In this document: piece after piece, positions 8,546-16,300 of the stretch | How positions within the stretch are numbered: position 1 is the first letter of the stretch | Layout: each line of letters opens with the position of its first letter | Assembly: GCA_938082635.1 (NCBI GenBank) | Contig: CALLLI010000391.1 | Span: 1-34,112, forward strand | Source: an uncultured Verrucomicrobiales bacterium | GTDB taxonomy: Bacteria; Verrucomicrobiota; Verrucomicrobiia; Verrucomicrobiales; DEV007 | DNA length: 34,112 bases | Direction of reading: 5' to 3' | The notes under the pieces: model-generated | What the model saw: the letters and a program-made list of their open reading frames with translations, nothing else | Told to the model about the DNA's origin: nothing | Databases searched by the model: none | Position numbers and translations under genes: made by a program

Positions 8546-9605
8546 CGACCCGCCGCGCAAGATCATCCATATCGACATGGATTGTTTCTACGCGGCGATC
8601 GAGGTGCGCGATCATCCGGAACTTCGTGGCAAGCCAATTGCGGTGGGTGGATCATCGGGGCGGGGTGTGCTCACCACGGCCAACTACGAGGCTCGCAAGT
8701 TCGGCTGTCGATCTGCCATGCCCGCTTTCAAAGCGCTTCGCCAGTGTCCTCAGTTGATCATCATGCCGGTTCGATTTGATGCCTACCGGGCGGAGTCACA
8801 GAAGATTCGTGAGGTCTTTGCTAGATTTACGGGGCTGATCGAACCGCTTTCCCTCGATGAGGCCTATCTCGATGTCTCTCACTGGCGCTCTTCGGGGGCA
8901 TCTGTAGCCGAGGAGATCCGTGCGGAGATTTGCGAAGCGACTGATCTCACTGCTTCTGCTGGGATAGCTACTAACAAACTCCTGGCGAAGATTGCTAGTG
9001 ATTGGAACAAGCCCGATGGCCAGTTCGAGGTCACCTCTGATGGAGTGGAAGGCTTCATGGCAGACCTTTCGGTGCGCAAGCTCTGGGGGGTGGGGGCAAA
9101 GACGGCTGAGCGGCTCTCAAAGGCAGGCATCGAGACTTGTGGCGATGTGCAGAAACATGCCCTGACGGAGTTGCATCGTCGCTTTGGTAGATTCGGAATA
9201 GAACTCTATCACTTGAGTCGAGGTCAAGATGATCGCCCAGTGCAACCTTCGCGAGAGCGCAAGTCTGTCAGTAATGAGCGTACGTATTCAGAGGATATCA
9301 CGTGCTTCGAAGAGAGTGTTCCCAAGCTTCAGTCTCTCTGGGAGGAACTGTGTGAAGATCTGGAGAAGCACAAGGATCGACAGATCAAGAGTGCGTTCGT
9401 GAAGCTCAAGTTCAACGACTTCCGGCACACGACGGTCGAACGTCAGACCGCTGTGCCCGCGTGGGAGCTTTACGAAGCGCTTCTCGAAGAGGGCTGGCAG
9501 CGTTCTGATGCGCGTCATGTCCGGCTTCTAGGGGCCGGAGTTCGCTTTCAGAGCCAGGAAGGCCTGTCAGAGATCGAGCAACTGACATTCTTCGAGGAAA
9601 ATTGA
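8538..9605 (+). CDS. dinB: DNA polymerase IV (Y-family translesion polymerase)
   Basis: 355-aa Y-family polymerase that extends mismatched or lesion-containing primers. The catalytic acidic residues are D13 (IIHIDMDCFYAAIE) and D107-E108 (PLSLDEAYLDVS). The finger segment CRSAMPAFKALRQCPQLI and the thumb HhH (LWGVGAKTAERLSKAGI) are intact, followed by a little-finger domain. The C-terminus reads EQLTFFEEN; QLTFF fits the beta-clamp-binding pentapeptide pattern QL(S/D)LF at the expected place. Length is normal (~350). It is coupled to ybeY by an 8-bp overlap. No LexA-like operator is visible nearby, so it may be expressed with the pgpH-ybeY unit rather than as an isolated SOS gene. Confidence 0.96.
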   Translation: MTDDPPRKIIHIDMDCFYAAIEVRDHPELRGKPIAVGGSSGRGVLTTANYEARKFGCRSAMPAFKALRQCPQLIIMPVRFDAYRAESQKIREVFARFTGLIEPLSLDEAYLDVSHWRSSGASVAEEIRAEICEATDLTASAGIATNKLLAKIASDWNKPDGQFEVTSDGVEGFMADLSVRKLWGVGAKTAERLSKAGIETCGDVQKHALTELHRRFGRFGIELYHLSRGQDDRPVQPSRERKSVSNERTYSEDITCFEESVPKLQSLWEELCEDLEKHKDRQIKSAFVKLKFNDFRHTTVERQTAVPAWELYEALLEEGWQRSDARHVRLLGAGVRFQSQEGLSEIEQLTFFEEN

Positions 9606-9707
9606 AACTCTCCTTGAAGGGGGCGTCGATTAATCAAGCTCAAGGCGAGGATGGATCGGACATTGCCGGATTGGGTATTTGCCTGTAAGATCAATGGGTG
9701 AAGGAGA

Positions 9708-10378
9708 ATGCCTATCCCGGCATGAACCCCTACCTTGAAGGGTAGGGGCCTGATGTTCACGTGGCCCGTATTAGCTTTGTGCGTGAAGCGTTGAGCACCT
9801 CTCTCCCAGATGATCTCACGGCTCGTGCGGAAGAAGGTATCGCTGTGCTGGATCGGGACAGCGGGTATCGTGCAGATGTTGCGGTGACCGAGGATTTGGA
9901 TGCCTGGAAAAGTGGGCGCGCGCCAAATTGGTCTGGTGCTGAGGGAGATTCTCTCGCGACCACCCCGACAATGATTCGAGTGCTAGCGGAGACCGGGCGT
10001 TGGATTGAGATTCAAAATGCCAACGGTCGTTCGATTACAGTGATAGAGATTCTGCGCCCGACCAACAAAGGTTCTGGTCGCAAAGCCTATCAGAAGAAGA
10101 CTGCTGATTTAAGGGCGGCAAGAGTCAATCTCGTGGAAATCAATCTCTTGCGGGGAGGTCAGCATACTGTGGCAATATCTGAGGCAGCCTATCGTGAATT
10201 TCATCCCGAAGTAGGCGGCGATGGCTTAGTATGCATCAGTCATCAGGACGATCCAGCCTTGCATGAAGTCTATCATTGCCCGTTGCGTGAGAAACTTCCA
10301 ACGACCCGGGTACCGTTGCGCCTTGATGATCCGGCGGTGTTGCTAGACATTCAGGCACTCATGAATCGCTGCTACTAA
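9708..10378 (+). pseudogene. DUF4058 family gene, broken near its 5' end
   Basis: The family normally starts 'MP(S)PFPGMNPYLE..WPDVH'. Here ATG 9708 reads MPIP, then the frame is lost by one missing base. It resumes at 9722 as MNPYLEG, meets a TAG at 9743-9745 where Trp is expected, and continues GPDVHVARISFVREALSTSL. Downstream, the core is intact to the TAA at 10376-10378: WIEIQNANGRSITVIEILRPTNK (~79-101 of the long open part) and RAARVNLVEINLLRGGQH are the signature DUF4058 strands. DUF4058 proteins are of unknown function and common in cyanobacteria and planctomycetes. A GTG at 9761 could start a 205-aa truncated product. A perfect 8-bp inverted repeat (CCCCTACC/GGTAGGGG, 9727-9748) coincides with the broken site. 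Confidence 0.75.
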
Positions 10379-10576
10379 ACAGGCCGCTATTGGACGCTCG
10401 ACTACACCAAGGGGCCTGAAGCGGCGTTGGGCTAGAATGATGGGGATTGGAATGAGGTGCTATTGAAAGCTGCTGCCCTCCGTCCATCTGAGTAGAATCT
10501 CTCGACTGCATTGTAATCGCGGGATTGACCTCTTGGCCTAAGATAGGGCATCGTCAGAAAGACGTGTCATGGGTGT

Positions 10577-11221
10577 ATGAGTGAACTATTACAAGAATCC
10601 TTACGTTTTTACAATTTCCCGATCACGGTGTGTTTCGTGATCGTGATGCTGTTCTGGATCATTACGATCTTTGGGATAGTCGATTCTGATGCCCTAGAGC
10701 CAAACCTTGATCTCGATACCGATCTGGATGTGGACGCAGATGTTGAGGTCCATGGCGGCTCGATTGGTCTCGGCCTGTTACGCTTCTTCAATCTTGGGGA
10801 AGTGCCGCTGATGATCCTGCTTTCTGTGCTGATTACACTCGTTTGGGCAGGGGCTATTGCGTTGAATTACTACTTCAATCCTGGGGAGTCCTTCTTGATC
10901 GCCGGTGCTTGGTTGATTGCGAATGGCATTGTCAGTCTCCTTCTGACGAAGTTCCTCACGACGCCGCTAAAGCCTCTCATGCGTGCGTTGAAGGCGGGTG
11001 AGAAGCACCGTCCAGTCATTGGCCGATCCTGCGTGATCAAGACCAGCGAAGTCACGGAAACCTTCGGCCAAGCCGAAGCAGAAGATGACTCTTGCAACCC
11101 ATTGCTCCTTCACGTGCGTGTGTCCGGAGGCCAGAAACCACTGTTCAAGGGCGATCGTGCCCTGGTCGTCGATACCCTCGACGATGCTCAAACCTACCTT
11201 GTCCGTAAACTCGAATCCTAA
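10577..11221 (+). CDS. YqiJ-like membrane protein with C-terminal OB-fold
   Basis: 214-aa integral membrane protein resembling YqiJ (DUF1449), the partner of YqiK-type flotillins. Hydrophobic segments are at ~14-35 (PITVCFVIVMLFWIITIFGI), ~75-96 (PLMILLSVLITLVWAGAIAL) and ~106-126. Between the first two lies an unusually acidic stretch with alternating Asp (LDLDTDLDVDADVEVHGG, ~44-61). The C-terminal ~70 residues (HRPVIGRSCVIKTSEVTETF ... LFKGDRALVVDTLDDAQTYLVRKL) fit the NfeD/YqiJ-type OB fold that packs against SPFH proteins. It ends 18 bp before the flotillin gene, in the same direction. NfeD/YqiJ proteins are thought to act with flotillins in membrane microdomain organisation; a precise activity is unknown. 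Confidence 0.8.
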   Translation: MSELLQESLRFYNFPITVCFVIVMLFWIITIFGIVDSDALEPNLDLDTDLDVDADVEVHGGSIGLGLLRFFNLGEVPLMILLSVLITLVWAGAIALNYYFNPGESFLIAGAWLIANGIVSLLLTKFLTTPLKPLMRALKAGEKHRPVIGRSCVIKTSEVTETFGQAEAEDDSCNPLLLHVRVSGGQKPLFKGDRALVVDTLDDAQTYLVRKLES

Positions 11222-11239
11222 CTCTTACTTAATTAGGCT

Positions 11240-13336
11240 ATGTTAACAGAATTAGATACACTTATACTCGCTGCCGAAGGCCCGCTGCCAGGACTTGGCA
11301 AGATCTTGGTTGCCGCTGGCATTATCATTGTCGTCGGCCTTCTCGTTCTTATCATCAAGTGCTACCGCAAGGTGAACCAGGGCGAAGCGCTTGTCCGCAA
11401 TGGCATGGGCGGCACCAAGGTTTGCTTCACGGGAACGCCCGTCGTGCCGGTGATTCACAAGGCCGAAGTCATGGATATCTCCGTGAAGCGCATCGAAATC
11501 AATCGCCAGGGCAAGGATGGCCTAATTTGTAAGGACAACATCCGAGCTGATATCAAGGTGGTCTACTTTGTCAGGGTGAATAATGAAGAGCAGGATGTGA
11601 AACGCGTGGCTTCGGCCATTGGCTGTGAGCGGGCTTCGAGCCAGAGAGAAATCCAGGACCTCTTCGATGCCAAGTTCTCGGAAGCGCTGAAGACTGTTGG
11701 TAAGCGCTTCGATTTCGCGGAACTCTATGAAGAGCGCGACACGTTCCGTGAAGATATCCTCAAGATCATCGGGACGGATCTGAATGGCTTTGTCTTGGAT
11801 GACTGTGCGATTGATCATCTGGAGCAGACATCTTTGGATATGTTGAATCCTGACAATATTCTTGATGCGGAGGGGATCAAGAAGATCACGCATCTCACGG
11901 CCGAGCAGGCTAAGTTGGCTAACCAGATTGATCGTGACAAAGAGCGCGTCATCCGTCAGCAAGACGTCGAAGCGGAAGAGGCTATTCTCGAGCTGAACCG
12001 TCAGTTGGCTGAATCCACGGCGAAGCAAGAGCGTGAGATTGCTACTGTGCAGGCCCGCGAAGAAGCAGAGGCGGCGAAGGTGGGGGAGGAAGAGCGTTTG
12101 AAGTCGGAGCGGGCGCGGATCGCCACGGAAGAGGAGCTGGAGATCGCCACGCAGAATAAAGATCGCCAAGTGATCGTAGCGGAACGTAACAAAGAGCGGA
12201 CCGATGTTGTCGAAACTGAACGGGTGGAACGTGATCGTATGTTAGAAGAGATCGAGCGTGATCGTATGACGGCGCTGAAGGGCATCGAACGCGACAAGGC
12301 CGTTGAGATCGAGAAGAAGAACATTCAGGATGTGATCAAGGAGCGCGTTATCGTGGAGAAGACGGTGGTGGAAGAGCAGGAGAAGATCAAAGACACGGAA
12401 GCCTTTGCTGGAGCGGATCGTGAGAAGCAGGTCAAGATCACGCTCGCTGAGATGGAGGCGGAGGAATCCTTGGTCAAACAGATCAAAGAAGCAGAGGCTG
12501 CGAAAGAGTCAGCCCAGCTCAAGGCGGACGAGGAACTCTACAGCATGGTGAAAGCGGCCGAAGGACAGAAGCAGGCCGCAGAATTGCATGCCGATGAGAT
12601 CATCATCGCAGCAGACGCTGAGCAAGCGGCTGCAGACAAGACGGCTACTGCGAAGAAGACCCTAGCAGAAGCCACAGCAGCAGAATCTGCAGCCATAGGC
12701 TTGGGCGAAGCGCAAGTCATCGAAGCGAAAGCTGCGGCTTCTCAGAAGCAGGGATCTGCCGATGCGAAGGTGATTGAATTGAAGGCCCTGGCAGAAGCGA
12801 AAGGCATCGTCGAGAAGGCCGATGCAATGAAGAAGTTCGATGGCGAAGGTCGCGAACACGAAGAGTTCCGTTTGCAGCTTGAGAAGTCTAAGATCATCGA
12901 ATTGGCTGACCTTGATGCGCAGAAGGACATCGCTTCCCGTCACTCAGAAGTGGTCAGCACGGCCTTGGAGAATGCGAACGTGGACATCATTGGTGGAGAC
13001 ACGGTGTTCTTCGATAAGATTGCTGGAGCAGTGACGACTGGTAAGGCTGTGGATCGCGCGCTGAGCAATAGCAAGGCCCTCACGGATGTGAAGGAGACCT
13101 TCTTCAATGGTGATCCCGAGTATTTCCAGGGACAGTTGAGGCGTTGGTTAGACGACTACGGCTTCTCCACGGAAGATCTGAAGAACCTCACGGTCAGTGC
13201 CGCTCTTGGGCAGATGATCACAGCGTCGGATGAGTCAGGCACGCGCAGCAAGATGGAAGGTCTTTTAGAGACAGCCAAGCGCTATGGCATGGCTAATCTC
13301 AATGCCGGCAGTGCTATCAAGAAACTGACAAAGTAA
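11240..13336 (+). CDS. Flotillin / YqiK-like SPFH scaffold protein
   Basis: 698-aa SPFH-domain protein. A short periplasmic N-terminus precedes one transmembrane helix at ~20-42 (ILVAAGIIIVVGLLVLIIKC). The SPFH/PHB domain follows at ~45-230 (VNQGEALVRNGMGGTKVCF, VMDISVKRIEINRQGKDG, DNIRADIKVVYFVRVN, and LDDCAIDHLEQTSLDMLNP). From ~230 to ~590 the sequence is a long charged coiled coil rich in E, A and K, then a C-terminal domain with a glycine/alanine-rich end. Flotillins oligomerise into large cage-like membrane rings. It is longer than E. coli YqiK (~550) through the coiled coil. Upstream is YqiJ (18 bp), downstream a giant AAA ATPase (63 bp), so these three probably form one unit. Confidence 0.92.
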   Translation: MLTELDTLILAAEGPLPGLGKILVAAGIIIVVGLLVLIIKCYRKVNQGEALVRNGMGGTKVCFTGTPVVPVIHKAEVMDISVKRIEINRQGKDGLICKDNIRADIKVVYFVRVNNEEQDVKRVASAIGCERASSQREIQDLFDAKFSEALKTVGKRFDFAELYEERDTFREDILKIIGTDLNGFVLDDCAIDHLEQTSLDMLNPDNILDAEGIKKITHLTAEQAKLANQIDRDKERVIRQQDVEAEEAILELNRQLAESTAKQEREIATVQAREEAEAAKVGEEERLKSERARIATEEELEIATQNKDRQVIVAERNKERTDVVETERVERDRMLEEIERDRMTALKGIERDKAVEIEKKNIQDVIKERVIVEKTVVEEQEKIKDTEAFAGADREKQVKITLAEMEAEESLVKQIKEAEAAKESAQLKADEELYSMVKAAEGQKQAAELHADEIIIAADAEQAAADKTATAKKTLAEATAAESAAIGLGEAQVIEAKAAASQKQGSADAKVIELKALAEAKGIVEKADAMKKFDGEGREHEEFRLQLEKSKIIELADLDAQKDIASRHSEVVSTALENANVDIIGGDTVFFDKIAGAVTTGKAVDRALSNSKALTDVKETFFNGDPEYFQGQLRRWLDDYGFSTEDLKNLTVSAALGQMITASDESGTRSKMEGLLETAKRYGMANLNAGSAIKKLTK

Positions 13337-13345
13337 GAACATAAT

Positions 13346-13392
13346 ATAGCATGGGCATCCTGCCCGTGTCGCGGGCTGGATACCCGCGCTAT
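13346..13392. repeat. Two-hairpin palindromic element (BIME-like) between flotillin and ATPase genes
   Basis: Two adjacent hairpins are bounded by an outer 5-bp inverted repeat ATAGC (13346-13350) and GCTAT (13388-13392). The first is GGGCA-tcc-TGCCC (13353-13365), extendable to 8 pairs with one G-T wobble. The second is CGCGGG-ctggata-CCCGCG (13370-13388). It occupies most of the 63-bp gap between the two genes. The architecture resembles dispersed palindromic elements known from PVC bacteria, but only this copy is in the window. Confidence 0.75.
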
Positions 13393-13399
13393 CTTAGCT

Positions 13400-16300
13400 A
13401 TGCCGGAAGAAATGTTAGAATCAGGTGCCTACGAGGTCATTCGTCAACGCTTGCAGGCGCAGGGCGATGGCCTGCGCGGGCGGCTTGAGTCACTGAATCG
13501 CGAGCGCCAAGAGGTCTTTGGCGCGATCGAGCCTAGCCTCATCGCCACGGAGCGTGTGACCACGCAGCACAACTGCGTGCCGCGCGACATGGTGGCGATC
13601 GGTCAGGGCCGATTTCTCTTCGGGTTCAATGTGCACATTGGTCTCAAGTCGACGACACATCCCTTAGATGTCTTTGCAGCTTATCATTATGAGAATGCGA
13701 CTCATGCGTTCACGGAGATGCCGCTCGACGACATCTTGGGCGAGGAGAGCTTCCTCCACGACTTTGGGCATCTCTATAAGTACTACCGCGACACCGTCTT
13801 TGCGAAATTCCTCGTCATTGGTCCGCATCTCTACATGGCCTTTCGGGCGGGGCGCGATGTCACAGACGTCAAGACGTTCAAATGGGTCCTGCAGGAAGAC
13901 GGAACGTTAGTCTACCAAGGAAACCGCTCCGATCACGAGTACCGTTTCCCGCGACATCAGGACTTTGAATGGACGCGTGCGCATCGCGACATGCAGCGTG
14001 GAGGTGAACATCCTCATGTTTCGATCGAAGACCGCGTCTTTGTCGAAACCGTTGGCGGTGATCTCACAATTAAGATTGAAGACAACACGAGCAGTGGCGA
14101 AGGCATCTATGCGGAGTCGGTGAAGGAGGCAGATCAGACGCTGGATGATGCTGAGATCTTCTACACCATTCTGGGCAGCCTCATTGTTCTGAAAATTCGT
14201 CCCTATCAGGAAAACGATTTCCGCTACCTCGTCTTCAATGAGAAGCTGAAGACCGTCCAGCGCTTTGATGCCATTGAGAATGCTTGTGTGCTTCTGCCAG
14301 ACAAGCATGGGATCATCTTCTCGAATGGCTTTCATCTGCAGAGTGGCGACACCAAGGTGTTTGAAAGCGGGCCTACTGACATGATCTTTGAGCGCCGCTT
14401 GGCTGCTCCGAATGGCGAGGATCACCTCTACGTCTTCTACAATCGTGCTTCAGGCGATTATGTGTTGATGTCTTACAATATAATCGCTCAGCAGGTCGAC
14501 ACGCCCATCAGCTGTTCAGGCTACAGCGTGTTTGAGGATGGCGAACTGATCTATTTCCGCACGGAAGACCAACCGCAGAAACATCACGCTTTGCAGGTTT
14601 GGCAGACGCCCTACATTGATGCGGATACTCAAGAAATTTCTGCGCAGAGCGATCACTACCTGTATAAGTTAGGCAATGCGGACATTGTGCGTTGCATGGC
14701 GGAATGTCATGAGGTAATCAACCTCGTGGGCAAGGACGACGCCTATGCCAATCTCTACCATGATCTGGCTAAGAAGGCATCCGATGTCAGCAATACCTAT
14801 TTCTGGGTAGGCCAGAAAGAAGCCTTTGCTTTAAGTGAACCGTTAGCAGCGATTCAAACTGCTGCGGAGTCTGCCATCGCGGAGTTTGAAAAGGTCACGC
14901 GGCTGCGCAAGTCTGCCACGGCGCAGACCTCGGCTCTCACTGAACGCGCACGGAAACTCATTTCCACGGCGGAGCACAGTCGCCCTGATGATATCATGGG
15001 CTACGTGCAGCATCTAGCAGACCTGCGAGGAGTTCGTGGCGAAGTCATCTCATTGCGTGACTTGCGTTATGTCAATGTCGAGCAGCTTGAGGCGTTGGAG
15101 TCGGAAGTTCAGGAGGTGGCTGAACGGGTCTCGGGACACTGTCTGGAGTTTCTGCTGAAGGAAGACTCTCTCAAGCCCTACCGAGATCAGGTCGAACAGC
15201 AGCAAGTTGCGATTGATAAGATCGCCAAGGCGGCGGACGGCAAAGTCATTGATGAGGCATTAGGCGATACCGGTGTCGAGCTAGAGATGCTCATCGACAT
15301 CGTGAGTAATTTGAAAATCGAGGATGCGACGCAGACCACGCAGATCATCGACGGCATTTCCTCCATCTACGGCACGCTGAATCAAGTCCGTGTCACGCTC
15401 AAGAATACCTTGCGTGAGCTCGGCCGTGAAGAGGGTGCCGCGCAGTTTCAGGCGCAGCTCAAGTTGCTCAACCAGGCGGTGGTAAACTACCTCGAACTCT
15501 GTAATTCGCCAGAGAAGTGTGAGACTTACTTGAGCAAGACGATGGTTCAGCTCGAGGAGCTTGAAGGCAAGTATGCTGAGTTCGACGACTACGTGGCCGA
15601 ACTGGGTGAGAAGCGCACTGAGATCTACGATGCGTTTGAAGCTCGTAAAGTGAGCTTGCTAGAGTCTCGCAACAAGCGTGCAGCAAACTTCGAGAAATCC
15701 GCGGAGCGCATCTTCCAGAGCATTCACAATCGACTGGATGGCTTTCAGGAGCTGCATGAGATCAATGCTTACCTCGCTTCTGATCTGATGATAGAGAAGG
15801 TGCGCGACATTGTCACGCAGCTGCAAGATCTGGGCGATTCGGTCAAGGCCGATGCCATCCAAGCGAAACTGAAGACCCAGCGTGAGGATGCGGTGCGTCA
15901 GCTCAAGGATCGCAAGGAGCTCTATGTCGATGGCAAAGCGATCATTAAGCTAGGAAAGCACCGTTTCTCGGTCAATCAGCAGCCGCTCGAACTCACGGTG
16001 GTACCCCGTGACGAAGCGATGTGTTTCCATCTCACTGGCACGAACTTCTTTAAGCCGATTGAAGATCCGGTGTTCTTGGAAACGCAGCCCGCCTGGAGCC
16101 AAGAGATGGTTTCCGAAAGCGCGGACGTGTATCGGGGAGAATATTTGGCCTATCGTTATCTTCAAGAGCATGTGGGTGATGTGGAAATTGAGCTCGATGC
16201 CTTGCTGAAGTTCATGGCGCCTCGTTATGCAGAGGGCTACACCAAGGGTGTTCATGACAACGATGCCTTCCGCATCTTGGAGCGGCTCATTCCCTTACAG

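Noticed and set aside
9727-9748. Perfect 8-bp stem as a dinB terminator
   Set aside because: No T run follows, and the bases are explained as the conserved MNPYLEG start of the DUF4058 relic.
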